NCBI GenBank assembly: GCA_029834535.1 | Contig: JAQMWT010000497.1 | Location: 1-49,208, forward strand | DNA: 49,208 nt | Source of the DNA: Chrysophaeum taylorii | Lineage: Eukaryota > Sar > Pelagophyceae > Pelagomonadales > Pelagomonadaceae | Direction of reading: 5' to 3' | Shown: one piece after another, positions 10,570 to 21,527 of the stretch | Position numbering within the stretch: the stretch's first letter is position 1 | Layout of the letters: every line of letters starts with the position of its first letter | The notes under the pieces: model-generated | What the model was told of the DNA's origin: nothing | What the model saw: only the letters and a program-made list of their open reading frames with translations | Database searches by the model: none | Program-made: the position numbers and the translations under genes

Positions 10570-12564
10570 TCAGGACTTGGATGACTTGGTCAAAGCAGTA
10601 ACACTTTGAATGATTTTACCTAGGGAAGCTTTGAGATAGGGTAGCGAGTGTGGGGTCGTTAACGGTAACGGTGAGGAGAAGGCTTGATCTTCAGGTATTT
10701 CACGTATGGCGGAAACGTCATCATCCTCAGGTTCAGAAGAAGGATTGATGCTCTTTGCAAAGCAATGTTGAGGAATGATGCGGTGAGTGAGCGCAAGTAG
10801 TTGATTTAAGATCTGCGGAATGAGGCTGCTCAATTGCAGTTCATCGAGATGATCTTCAATGGATTGCGGCGTAGTAAAGGAGTGTTGGAGTGACTCAGCC
10901 TGTTGTAAGGACGGGTGATGAGTCGTGCGAATTAACTCGTGGCGAAGCTGAAGGAGAGCGTCATCGGGCATGCCATATTTTAAGTCATGTTGGTCGTGGA
11001 GCGCAAGAGTAAGTCGGTTGAGTAGTTCACACACTTTGAATAAGGTCACCAGCAGAATATTGGTGTTGGAAGTGGCAGGGAATGGTCGATTCTCCATGTC
11101 ACTTATACTTGTGACAGCATTGCGCAAGTCCGACCGTAAATCGGCATTTTCCGTGGTTGAGGCATGAGAGCGCCGAGTGAGGTGGTTACGTGACATCCGG
11201 AGCGTCTTAACCTGCTGTGTAAGCCGAGTCACATGGGATGATAACATTTCAAGATCGGAGGGAGCAGCAGTAGCTGGTGCCGGGGCAGTAGATGCCGTTG
11301 GCGGATAGTTTAACGACGTTTCGGTCGCAGCGGTAAGTTCAGCATAAAGCTGAGGATACCTGGAAGACAAACGCTTTGTGAAGTCTTTACGTTCCGCCTC
11401 AGTGAACGTATTTGAAGATTGCATTTCTTCAAAGACGGACGGTGGCTTTTCTTCATCACCAAGTGAAGTATAATCGGCAATGTGTCGAATGAGGGAGCGA
11501 GAAATCGTTTGGACAAAAGGCTTGTAGGCACTAGCCTTGATGATCGACTGTTTCTTCGCATGTGTGCTCACAACCGTCGCGATAAACGACAAATGCTCCA
11601 AGTGCAATCTGGATATATACTTTAAGTTGAATGGGTAGGGAGATTGATGCGAATCCGTGGCAAGCATAGATGGTACAGTGATATCGGCGGGCAATATATG
11701 CTGTTTCGATATTTATTGCAGCAGAGCTTGGAGATCTGAAGGGAGAAAGTAAACGCGGAGAATGGTGGCCCTTAGGTGACCAGCTGGGGATGATTCACAC
11801 GGAAAGGCAGTAACACGCGCATTGCGTGGAAAGAAGAGGAAGCTAAGGATATTGTGGTCGGAGTTCAGACAGGCGCAACATAGAGGCATAGTAGAAACAG
11901 AAATAGGTATGAACGCATTCCCGATGTGTAGAGCACTAGCCAAATGCTCCAGGACGCTGGCGGGAATTTCATCCATCTTCCTCTTGTAAGCAGTAACACA
12001 GATTTGAATGGTTTTCCATCTTTATCGAAGCATTGCAAGCAACGGAAAGACATTTGTTGGGTTTCCTTTTTCAGGGCCACGATAGCAGATAGTGGTGTGA
12101 ATAGCGGGTGCAGAGGGTAACGGGAAGATGACCGGGGGGCGGAGCGAAACGAAGTTGGACAGCTCCATGAAGACTTGGTGATCCAAATGATCCTTTGACG
12201 CGTAAACCGAATCAATTGCGCCCTGTAAATCAGCACGCAAGAATGAGGAGAGCATGTTGGCAAAGGGAGGTCGATACTTTTTATAATGAACTGGTAGTCC
12301 TTGTTCAAGCTGATTGATGTTAAAGTTCACGGCGTCGGCAAGAGTAGTTGGTGAACTTGAGTCAGCATGCGTCGCAGAGGCGGAAGTAGAAAGAACCCGA
12401 GTGATGTCCTCGCGAGTCCGCTTCCTGCGGCTCGGGGAATGTTGACGGAAGACTCCGCGGGCGCAAGTGTGCGAGGCAGCTCGCGACGAGCGGGCGTGAC
12501 TCCTCGTGGAAAGCTTCGCCAGGGTCGCGGCTGCATCGGCGACGTACGAGTAAAGTAGTGGCAA
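10570..12564 (-). pseudogene. ORF3 of copia element B
   Basis: It is read on the minus strand in three pieces (12564-12022, 12308-11713 region and 11694-10570), so at least two frame changes separate them. Homology with the other ORF3 copies is clear: LSSFLRADLQGAIDSVYASK against element A LSSFMRVELITALYSVYES, ICYRGPE against GCYRGPK, and MSFRCLQCFDKDGK against the element 1 Cys pair. A second Cys cluster MPLCCACLNSD and HLRATILRV follow. The C-terminal 374-codon frame holds a SLNY motif, a coiled-coil stretch (LSSHVTRLTQQVKTLRMSRN) and an acidic segment. No membrane anchor is seen. Function is unknown. Confidence 0.65.
11306..11326 (-). other. SLNY motif, element B, within ORF3
   Basis: On the minus strand ACC GAA ACG TCG TTA AAC TAT encodes TETSLNY followed by Pro-Pro and an Ala/Pro/Thr linker. 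It separates the Cys-pair half of ORF3 from the coiled-coil half. Confidence 0.75.
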
Positions 12565-12574
12565 AAAATGAGGG

Positions 12575-12596
12575 CTAGTGTAACGACATTGCGATC
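12575..12596 (-). other. Conserved pol/ORF3 junction motif (element B)
   Basis: On the minus strand GATCGCAATGTCGTTACACT ends in TAG-CCCT, right after the RNase H stop at 12611. It matches the junctions of elements 1 and A. In the pol frame it lies after the stop codon, so it would be translated only by readthrough. Confidence 0.7.
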
Positions 12597-12610
12597 ACCA
12601 GGGTTAGTGA

Positions 12611-13419
12611 TTAGGTCTCATCATGGTCTGAATCAGTAGCATGATACATACCTAGAAGAGAGCGAAGTGTAGTAAAGTCGGCAGCAAGAGGCTTTGTAAA
12701 GCCATCGGCCACGTTTAATTTGCCCGGGACATGATGGACGCGAATCTTTTGCAATGCGACATACTCGTGAATTTTGAACCATCGTGTAGACAGGGGCAAG
12801 TGGCTTTGCTGCGAGAAGAGCCGTCGGGATTATTGGAAGTGTGGACGGCAGCCGGGTTGTCAAACAAAAGAGGTAGACATCTAATGAAGCGCACATCCTC
12901 GGCGATAGGATTGTTGTCTGCATCAAAATCGGATGGAGGATCAGCTTGCGTGTTGATGTAGAACGTTGGGTTAACCACAAACGAGAGCCCAAGAAGTAGT
13001 TTGCGGAGCCAGACTGCTTCGTCAGCGCAGATGCTTAGTGCGATGAGCTCAGCTTCGTGGGTAGAGCACGAGACGATAGGTTGTAATTTGCTTTTCCAAG
13101 CGACGAGGCAGTTGAACAGGTAGAAGACAAAGCCAGTAGTGGACTTCCTATCTTCCTGTTCCAGTGAAGGAGCATTGTCAGCATCTACCATAGCAACTAG
13201 GCGGCCGAACCTGCCAGTAGCTATATCTTTGTCCTGATAGTCGACTACGGTCGATAAGTCAATTCGGTTAGAGGAGATAACGCGCAAGTGATTCTCGATC
13301 GCGTTGCCTTTAAGGTGAAACCAGAGACGAAGAGCTCTATTGGCTGCCTTACTGAGGTACCGTAGGAGGTGGCAGAGCATCCGAATATGCATAATTAGGA
13401 GTGCATACCTCGGGAACAA
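12611..13419 (-). pseudogene. Copia RNase H, element B
   Basis: Frames 13419-12715 and 12799-12611 together give LRLWFHLKGNAIENHL, VAMVDADNAPSLEQEDRKST, THEAELIALSICADEAVWLR, DNPAAVHTSNN and STRWFKIHEYVAL, with VADGFTKP at the end. These are the same landmarks as element 1. One frame change near 12760 separates the TRWF block from the rest. The product would remove RNA from the RNA-DNA hybrid. Confidence 0.8.
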
Positions 13420-15103
13420 CGTCCTAGAGCCGGAGAGAAATCTGGGCGACAGGCGACTTGCATAAAGGCCAACTTGCCAAGTAACGTAGCGAAGTGGTTG
13501 TGTATATAAATTTCCACATCAGTGGAAGGAGAGCCTTCCTTGTAGGTGAAGGTTGGCGAAATAGGATACTCCAGCGGAGAGAGTGTCTTCAATATTGGAT
13601 GATCGTCGAACTGCGAATCTAGTTTGGCTTGGACGTCTCAAGATATGGATCCATCCGACGTTCTGCAGACGCGCATCCCCAGAAGCATGTGGACTGTCTC
13701 GAACTGTTCCATGGAGAAGCGTTTGTATAGTGCTTCTTGGAACTCAGTGCGCAGGGTATCGTCATTCGCAACTATGACGATATCATCCACAGATAGGCTG
13801 CATACGAGGAATCGAGCGTGGGTAGATGTGCGAACGTATAAACATGTGTCCGCATGGAGTCTCTTATACCCAAGACTCCGAAAGAAACTGTCGATCTCCT
13901 TGTTCCAGAGAGAGGGATATTGCCGGAGTCCGTAGAGAGACTTAAGCAACATGGGTAAGCGGCGACCACGATATTTCTCGTCTCGAGGATCGAGTAACTT
14001 GATGCCATCGGGAAGCTGGACGTAGACGTGTGCATCTATGTCGGACTGGACGAACGCGTTGGGCACGACTTCTTGTAAGCAGCAATGGCTAAGATGACGC
14101 GTATAGCAGTCATCGTTGCCATGGGACTGAACGTCCCAAAGAAATCGGCGCCAAGTGAAGCTAAGAAGCCACGCAAGACTAACCGAGCCTTGTGCGTGAT
14201 ATACTCCCCGGAGGCGTTGGTCTTGATCTTGAGTACCAGGCGACTGTCGATTGGACGAGTCGAAGCATCAGGTAGGGCTAGCTTGAAGCACCCGAAGCGC
14301 ACGATATCCTGCAGCTCCTTTGCAATCGCCTTGATGTAGGCTTGCCGGTCTTCAGGAGTAAGTCCTTGTAAGCACTTTAGCTTGTACTCATCGATAGATA
14401 CGTCGGCCTCTTGGACTTTGTATTCGTCCGGGCCTACGGTGGCTGGGGAGCCATAGTTTAACGACTTTTCGGTCGAAGCAGTGTAAAGGACTTCTGGATA
14501 AGCGTGAGTGGCACAAGTGGAAGGAGTGGAATTGTCAGGTTCCAACTCAACCACAAGGAGAGGTTCCTCATGAAGTACCTGGGTAATGTACTCGGTGGAG
14601 CAGAGGAGATATTCCTCCGGGTCAGATAGTGCAGCGGATGTAGCGCCAAACTCAGATGGTGAATGATCGATGAAGCTGGTAGGTGCCAGGTAAGAATAAG
14701 CATATTGCAATGGAGAAACACCGAAAGCCGAGGCGTGTTCCATGAACATGGCAATAAGTGGAGACGGAAGGTGACAGAAGGGTGTGTCATCCGTCGTGAG
14801 GTGTGTAGCCACTGGAATGCTGGATGCACATTTGGTTTGAGAGAAAACACCATCAACCAAAGGATATCGAGATGAAAGGTCGGTACGTAGTGGGAGGATG
14901 TGTTGCACCAGCATAGCCTGTTCCCCCTCTGGGCAGAGAGCCGTCCAGTGGATGCCACCAGAGGAGTTGAGGGCGGAGAGGGTGGGCGATTTGAAATCAA
15001 GAAAGCGATGCTGAAGATCCCATCGGAAGTCAGCGAGTTTGCCACCAGCGGTTTTGTAGGCACCAACAGTGGAGGCTTGAAGCCGAGCAGTCACAGAGGC
15101 CAT
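13395..15103 (-). pseudogene. Copia linker and reverse transcriptase, element B; catalytic Asp of motif A lost
   Basis: Frame 15103-14036 covers a linker, the SLNY motif, VGPDEYKVQ and the first RT half (RFGCFKLALP, LVLKIKTNASGEYITHKARL). Frame 14066-13638 continues from VPNAFVQSDIDAHVYV through LKSLYGLRQYPSLWN and LSVDDIVIV to LLGMRVCR. Element 1 has LPVYHIDVPNAF where B reads YKK directly before VPNAF. The residues that include the motif A Asp are therefore deleted and the frame shifts there (about 14060). The last part is in frame 13592-13395. The enzyme cannot be active. Confidence 0.8.
14454..14474 (-). other. SLNY motif, element B, between integrase and RT
   Basis: On the minus strand ACC GAA AAG TCG TTA AAC TAT encodes TEKSLNY followed by GSPATVGPDEYK. 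It stands just before the RT domain. Element 1 lacks it at this place although VGPDEYK is conserved. Confidence 0.75.
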
Positions 15104-16419
15104 AGAGGAGGCCTTGCGTTGGTTGGGGCGCTTGGGTCCCGGGACAAGTTGAAGGTTGTCTTGGGAAAACAGGTCCTTGTAAAAGGGAAGGACTGGCGGT
15201 GGCGAAAGAGTATTGTCGTCAGCAGGTTAAGCTGCTGGGGTAGAAGTAGGAGACTGGGGCGGAGAAGACGACGGGGGGGAGCGGGAGAAGAAGACGGAGC
15301 AGTAGGGTGCCCCCTCCGAGTATGAATCCCCCTCTGCAACGCATCATCGGGGTCGTCATCTCGATGAGGGGTGATGTCGAAAGACACAGGCGGAGCATCA
15401 GGTGGAGGAGCATGTTCAGGGTCAAGGGTTGAACGCTGGATCATGTATGTGAAGGTCAGCTTGGAGGTAACGCGAAGCTGGCCATTTTCAGGGTTGAGGA
15501 CGACATCAGCTTGATGGTCAACATGAGGAGAAACAAGCGGGTGTTGCGAATTGGCACAGCACAGGTAAAGATAGCGTCGGCGAGACGGTTCATATTTGTG
15601 ATGTTCGTGAGGTTCTAGGAGTAGGAAGCATTCACTGCCGAATATTTTAAGGAGATCATGTTGAGGAGTGTTCAGCTGATTATAAAGGAATTGTTGTGGA
15701 CTGATGATTGCGTGGTGAATGCGTTCGAGGGAGGCATTAGGTAAAGATGTTGTACGATTGAATTGTATGCACCACAGCCCACGGAAAGTGGACTGCAGGT
15801 TCCACGATTTTGGCGCCACGGTAGTGGGCATTGAGGAGGTTACGGAGGCGAGTTGAGGAGGCAGAGGCAATGAAACCTATGCTCTGTTCGACTTCGTGAT
15901 TAAAATGATGAAGGTAAGGCGGGAAAGCAACCAGGTTAATGCCTTTATCTACCCGACAGGGGGTAGTAATATGCTGACTGAAGTACGGAAGAAACGCATC
16001 GGAGTAGACCGTGCGTAGATGTACATTCAGTTGTGTTATGCAAAAGGCAAGCAAGTAGTCCAGGGCTTGAGTAAATTCGGTCGCGTTGGTAGCGCGCGTA
16101 AAATAAGCCAGTAAAAATTTTGACAGTAGTCCTTGAAGACAACGATGTGGGTGAAGCCACCCCATTCAGAGGGGATGGTGACGTAACCACCATCGCAAGC
16201 CCAGACTTCACCTGGCCGGTGAGTCTGTTCAAAATTGGGCTTGGTCTGGTTCTCGTGATCATGGGGATGACGTTTGTTGTGGCAAATACAGTCGATGCAG
16301 AGGTCTCGGTAGGGTATGTCCGATGCTGAGAAGCCAGGACGAGCAATGACGTCAGGGGCTTCGGCAGCTACGTTGCCAGGGCAATGATGTACCTTGTTAA
16401 AGCGGTTAGCCCTTTGCAT
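15091..16419 (-). pseudogene. Copia integrase, element B
   Basis: Minus-strand frames 16419-16036, 16165-15737 and 15870-15091 carry the integrase: CIDCICHNKRHPHDH (zinc-binding region), GEVWACDGGYVTIPSEWGGF (first Asp), HITTPCRVDKGINLVAFPPY, HFNHEVEQSIGFIASASSTR (Glu region), then YLYLCCANSQHPLVSP and VVLNPENGQLRV, followed by a Pro-rich linker. The family inserts the cDNA into the genome. Two frame changes are needed to read it through. It aligns well with the debris of element 1. Confidence 0.75.
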
Positions 16420-17512
16420 TCAGGTATTCAACTGTGCCATGAGCGAGTGATTTACGGGGAATCGACTTGACAGGGATATGTCGCTTCCTGCGAACGCTGA
16501 ACTTAAGTTCCGTGGACGCATCTAATGAGGGAGCGTTGGTGTCGTCGTTGGAGTCACCATCAGTGGCAGTTGTGGTTGTAGAAAGTGCTTCTTCAGGTGC
16601 AGTTCCTGAGGAGCGGTAGTTTAACGACATTTCGGTCCAGCTGCGGGTGGCGATGTAACTCATGAATGCATCAGCCTGAGAAATAATATATGAGCTGTGA
16701 CTGGAGAGAGACAGTTCAAGAGTGAAGAAGGTAGACACATAGGTCTTCTTCAAGGTAGCAATATCATGTTGAAAGGAAAGGTCCAACATGGGAGTCTTCA
16801 TATCGACAACTCTGCGGCAAATATGCGTATATAGTGTATGTTAAGTGCCAGCAGGCAAGGCATTGCTGAGAAGATCACAGTACAGGTCCTTCTTCAGTGA
16901 GAGTAAGAAGGTTACCTGAGGGCGAGTATGGTTGTTGGCTCTAATAAGCTCAGAGCGAGTTGGGTAGCGAAGTTTGCCATTGCGTGGATCCAGCAAGATC
17001 ATGTTGGCGTATCCACGTATGGTGGACAGAGGTGCAAGCATGGAATGAATTTTGGATCCGAGCTTGCGGTCGCTGCCGCGTAAGTAGCCAATGTACCGAC
17101 TGTGAGAAAGATGACGGTCTTCAAATGAGAAGTATTTGTCTTTGAAAGAGAGTCGGTCGCAAGATCGATCGTAAGTGACTCAGTTGGGCATGATAAGGGC
17201 GCACTGTTGGAGCAGATTACAAATGGCAGGGCGTGTGCCGTGAGCTGTGTCAATAGGAGGGTAGGCTTGCACGAGCCAGAGATAGCCTTGGAACGAATCA
17301 AGGTGAAGTGTTTTGTCGGTGTGACTATCGCAGGCAGTTGGCGTGTAGGTGGATCCAAATGCATAAATGGAAGCTTGGTAGTTGCAGGCCTTGTTTTCAA
17401 CTAGTAGGTTGCCTTCGGAATGGTGTCCACCAGCAAGAAGGTGGATATTGAATGTAGATGAGGAGTTTGTAAGAAATAACCTAGGTTCGGGTTGGTTAGT
17501 TTTGCAGAGCAT
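16406..17512 (-). pseudogene. Copia gag-like region, element B
   Basis: Frames 17512-17180, 17400-16999, 17041-16841 and 16801-16406 overlap on the minus strand, so the gene is broken. A short match to element C (VQAYPPID against VRAFPPEIN) and position between the LTR-like block and integrase suggest gag. No CCHC knuckle and no DSGA/DTGA protease were found, so either the protease is deleted or it is too diverged to recognise. The last frame contains the SLNY motif and leads into the integrase zinc region. Confidence 0.45.
16617..16637 (-). other. SLNY motif, element B, before integrase
   Basis: On the minus strand ACC GAA ATG TCG TTA AAC TAC encodes TEMSLNY followed by Arg-Ser-Ser. It lies in a Ser/Thr-rich linker about 200 bp upstream of the integrase zinc region. 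Confidence 0.75.
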
Positions 17513-17514
17513 TT

Positions 17515-17945
17515 AGCATGCAGTGGTAAGTCACCTGGGAAACCATCCCGTCTCATCATGAACGTCTGGAAGGTTAATTCGGGGAATGAAAGGTATGTTC
17601 CCTGTATCCGCAGAACACGGCAGGCGGCATCTAGAACTACACGAGAAAGGTTAAGTGTATAGTGCTACATACCTCGGGACGCGCTAGACCATGATGATGA
17701 GCTTGAGCACAAACCAGAGGACTAATTCACTGTGTAGAAAGGAAGAAGAAGGGTAAGGAAGAGATCACGTTCTCAACGGACGGATAAGGGTAAGAGGCAT
17801 CAGATTTCTCTGCACCTCCTCGAGATGTCTTAAGCGCAAGGTGCGACTATAGAACATCTCTTGAGAAACATGATGATGAAGGAAAGAAGAAAGGAGTATA
17901 CAGTCTTGATGGTCGCAGAGGTCACATACGAAGCATCAAGAGTAT
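17515..17945 (-). repeat. LTR-like block between elements A and B
   Basis: This block aligns with 10130-10545 (see there) and contains no ORF. It follows the ORF3 end of element A (17959) and precedes the gag-like region of B, so one block appears to serve as 3' end of A and 5' end of B. Confidence 0.5.
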
Positions 17946-18393
17946 AGAAGGAGCGTCTTTAAGGCTTAGGTTTGGTGTGGCCGAGAGTCGATTTGATGCA
18001 TTTGAACAGAACACTACGAAACACAGGTACAACAGACAGTGTGTTAGGATTATCTGAGGTGGTAGATATCGTTACCGGTTCGAGAGTGTTGGGATCATCG
18101 TCAGCTTCTGCTGTAAGGTGGTCAACACCAATAGCTGAATGATGTGGTGCCATGTGAAATGTGAGTGCAAGTAGAGCATTCAGTATGGATGGCAAAAGAG
18201 AATCTAGTTGTAAGGTGTCCAGTTGGTTTTCCAAGAAGTTGGACTCAGCGAACGGATCCGTGAAGATAGAATAGTTTCCTGGAGCTGTTCGACTTGTTGA
18301 CGCAAGGCGTCGAAATCAGCAAGCGAAGCAGAAGACGTAGGATGTGACGATGGCGATGATATCTCCAGAGTAGGGTCTGGCGTGGAGTGTAAG

Positions 18394-18414
18394 TAGTTTA
18401 GCGACGTTTCGGTG
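18394..18414 (-). other. SLNY motif, element A, within ORF3
   Basis: On the minus strand ACC GAA ACG TCG CTA AAC TAC encodes TETSLNY followed by Leu-His. It is at the same place in ORF3 as the element B copy at 11306. Confidence 0.75.
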
Positions 18415-19082
18415 AACACATGCTGTGTAAGTGAAGGGTATTTCGCGTTTAAAAAGCGCAGAAAGTCTTGATGTTCTGCCTGAGTATAAGTGGGGCCGAA
18501 CATCTCATCCAGGAGTGACGGCGGTTTTGTATCATCTGAAGATGATACGTAGTCGTCAAGATGTTGTACCCAAGATTATCGAGGCACTGCGTACAAAAGG
18601 ACGACAAAATGAAACGTTCGCGTTTGGGGCCTCTATAGCAGCCAATAGAAGCAATTGCAGGAGCAGCTCCAAGGGGTAGTAATGGGTACACACATGGATA
18701 TGAATGTAGCTAGTTCCACACATAATGAAGAGTCATTAGACTCATAAACGGAATAAAGCGCGGTAATGAGTTCCACTCGCATAAAAGAAGAGAGAAATGG
18801 GGTGACAGGGACACGGTAGTTCTCAAAGAGAGAGATTCCTCGCTCGTACGCAGCATAGTCAATGCTGAGGCAGTCCTGGAACGTCAGCGACGGAGGTGAG
18901 ACATGCACGGCTGGTGTCGGTGCAACCGCAGCAGCCTGGGGGAAGGTTCGGCCGTGGAGAGCGAGCGTGGGACTGTCCTTCGAACGACTGGGGAGAAGCC
19001 GCGGCCACGGGAGTGCCAAGAAAAGGACATAGGCGACACTCACACGCACAAAAAGTTATGGCAAAAGAAGGTAGGGCCAGGG

Positions 19083-19103
19083 CTAGTTTAACAACGTTGC
19101 GGT
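19083..19103 (-). other. Conserved pol/ORF3 junction motif (element A)
   Basis: On the minus strand GTGACCGCAACGTTGTTAAA is followed by CTAG-CCCT, as in elements 1 and B. It is the last part of element A left before the Helitron derivative that starts near 19155. Confidence 0.65.
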
Positions 19104-19154
19104 CACTGGGGTTAGGCATCTTCAATGCTGTAGAGGCTTGTCATCATAGAGATA

Positions 19155-20125
19155 GACAAGTGCAGGCCAGTAAGTTCACCTAGTCCCAATCTCCAACCCC
19201 AGTAAGTTCACCTGGTCCCAGTAAGTTCACCTGGTCCCAATCACTAACCCCAGCAAATTCGGCGTAAACCCAATCTCTAACCCCAGTAAGTTCGGCGTAA
19301 ACCCACACCCACTCTCCTTTGAGCTCGTCGCTCTCACCCCCGCCAATCTAAGCTGCTTTGATCCGCACACGCCGCTAAGCTTTGAGTTTACTCTAAAAGC
19401 CCCAGTAAGTTCACACTTGGTCTCAGTAAGTTCACGTGGTCACTAAGTTCACCTAGTCCCAATCTCCAACCCCAGTAAGTTCACCTGGTTCCAGTAAGTT
19501 CACGTGTGGGGTACGGTGGAGTCGTCGACCCAGATGATTATATCCTCGGGGTTGCCGATCGACAGAGAGCCACGTAGAGCTGGACGTGGCAGAAGACGGG
19601 CTTCGCCAAGAGGACGCCGACCTCGCGGGGCGTCTGGCCCTGGCTCTTGGTGATCGTTTGGCGTCGGCGGGCCTTAAGGGATACAGGTTGGAGGAGCCTC
19701 GGTGACAACGACACGATCGATCATGTATCTGGTACCGTTGCAGTGGCCGTGCGACGGGTCGAGGTTGCGAAGACTTTAAGCTCGCGATCAAAGTCAGCAT
19801 GCCGCTGGTTGTCAGGGAGTTCAAAACTCGACTATTGAGAGCGAGGCGTCGTCTTCCGACCCAACCTAGTCGGCCGAAAAGAACTCCGACGCCTCGTCTC
19901 CGGGAAAAAAAGGCCGCGGTCATGCGCGCGTTGTCATCATCAACAACATCGTTTCGACGGGGCGTGAGAATGGCGCGCCGAAAGAGCCGCCGCGGGTCGT
20001 GGAAACAGTCTGCGAGGTCGCCGTAGACGGCTTGGAGGATCAGTGCCTGCCTGGCTCGCGGGCCTACCTGATCCTTACCCTAAATCGGGGGACAAACAGA
20101 CAAACAGACAGACAAACAGACAAAC
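19155..20125 (-). mobile_element. Helitron-derived element, copy 2
   Basis: Plus-strand coordinates start with the inverted right terminus (ACAAGTGCAGGCCAGTAAG) and end in a CAAACAGACAGA-rich run. The helicase fragment (about 20040-19500, minus) carries the same blocks as copy 1, including a TITKSQGQT-like motif near 19640 and the SFEFLNSL region. AGTAAGTTCACCTGGTCCC repeats occupy 19155-19500. The CTACTAATCG end is missing because copy 3 begins at once. Confidence 0.8.
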
Positions 20126-21107
20126 ACAAATGCAGGCCAGTAAGTTCACCTAGTCCAAATCTCCAACCCCAGTAAGTTCACCTGGTCCCAGTAAGTTTCA
20201 TAAAAGTTCACCTGGTCAGTAAGTTCACCTAGCTCACACCCACTCCTTCGAGCTCGTCGCTCTCGCCTCCGCCAATCTAAGGCGCTTCGATCCGCACACG
20301 CCGCTAACCTTTGAGTTTACTCTAAAACCCCCAGTAAGTCACCTGGTCCCAGTAAGTTCACCTGGTCACTCAGTTCACCTAGTCCCAATCTCAAACCCCA
20401 GTAAGTTCACCTGGCCCAGTAAGCTCACCTACAGTGCGCGTGTAGACGCCGGGAGGGGGCTTATCGGTATTGCGCAGCACGTGTGGGGTAGGGTGGAGTC
20501 GTCGACTCAGAAGAGCATATCCTCGGGGTTGCCGATCGACAGAGAGCCACGTAGAGCTGGACGTGACAGAAGACGGGCTTGGGCAAGAGGACGCCGACCT
20601 CGCGGGGCGTCTGGCCCTGGCTCTTGTTGATCGTTTGGCGTCGGCGGGCCTTAAGGGATACAGGTTGGAGGAGCCTCGGTGACACGACACGATCAATCAT
20701 GTATCTGGTACCGTTGCAGTGGCCGTGCGACGGGTCGAGGTTGCGAAGACTTTAAGCTCGCGATCAAAGTCAGCATGCCGTTGGTTGTCAGGGAGTTGAA
20801 AACTCGACTGTAAAGAGCGAGGCGTCGGCTTCCGACCAAACCTAGTCGGCCGAAAAGAACTCCGACGCCTCGTCTCCGCGGTCATGCGCGCGTTGTCAGC
20901 ATCGACAACATCGTTTCGACGGGGCGTGAGAATGGCGCGCTGAAAGAGCCGCCGCGGGTCGTGGAAACAGTCTGCGAGGTCGCCGTAGACGGCTTGGAGG
21001 ATCAATGCGTGGCTCGCGGGCCTACATGATCCTTACCCTAAATCGGGGGACAAACAGACAAACAGACAGACAAACATCTGTCGATTAGTAGTAAGGATCT
21101 GCCGATT
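20126..21107 (-). mobile_element. Helitron-derived element, copy 3
   Basis: This copy is head to tail with copy 2. It begins with ATGCAGGCCAGTAAGTTCAC at 20128 and ends with ACATCTGTCGATTAGTAGTA at about 21091, followed by a second, slightly different CGATTAGTAGTAAGG (to about 21115). The helicase fragment (21005-20460, minus) has [20 protein letters not shown] and QLYVALCR in one frame. The frame also shows the [12 protein letters not shown] block after a frame change. It is closely similar to copies 1, 2 and 5. Confidence 0.85.
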
Positions 21108-21527
21108 AGTAGTAAGGAAAATTCCACTTAGGGTTAGGAACCCCCCCCCTTCCCCGTTAACCACCCCACCACTACACACTTAAAACCACTAAATCGCTGT
21201 GTCGTACACCGTGCTGCTCTTTGTGTCGTTAGAGGACAGGACGAAAGGCAGCACTACCACTGCCATCATTCTCCACCAGAGGCACAGTGATTCTTACTGT
21301 TCTCTAGGTAAGGACCCAGTCCGGTACTGGTAGAGAAACGTCCTCCGAAAGACATCGATCTCGATCGACGTCTCGGACAAAGAAACAGGATTTCCAGAAA
21401 AGAGCAATCTCCTGAAGTTCCTGAAAGTTTTAAGACCGTAGTCAAGTCTCATCGCTTGCTACTGGTGAAAAAGTGTGGAAAAGTGTGAAAGACAACCAAC
21501 AACGCGCAAAACGCAACCCCGAAAACG

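Larger units (their letters stand above)
10130..17945 (-). mobile_element. Copia element B, near full length, decayed
   Basis: Minus-strand order is LTR-like block (17945-17515), gag-like (17512-16406), integrase (16419-15091), RT (15103-13395), RNase H (13419-12611), ORF3 (12564-10570) and LTR-like block (10545-10130). All domains keep copia order, with integrase before RT. At least six frame changes split the coding region, and RT has lost the catalytic Asp of motif A. No protease signature was found between gag and integrase. Elements A (right) and C (left) sit in the same orientation across the LTR-like blocks, giving a tandem arrangement. Confidence 0.75.
17959..19125 (-). pseudogene. 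ORF3 of copia element A (only remaining part of that element)
   Basis: Minus-strand pieces 19049-18633, 18691-18449, 18503-18204 and 18234-17959 align in order with ORF3 of element B. Matches are LSSFMRVELITALYSVYES, GCYRGPKRE, ILSSFCTQCLDN (Cys pair), HQDFLRFLNAKYPSL against RKDFTKRLSSRYPQL, the SLNY motif, and the C-terminal LDSLLPSILNALLALTFHM against LSSLIPQILNQLLALTHRI. Three or more frame changes break it. Upstream (above 19125) the element is replaced by a Helitron derivative, so its pol is missing. Confidence 0.65.

Noticed and set aside
21120..21140. TTAGGGTTAGG and its inverted copy at 26148 as interstitial telomere
   Set aside because: Only one to two units each, and they are explained as part of the inverted arms.
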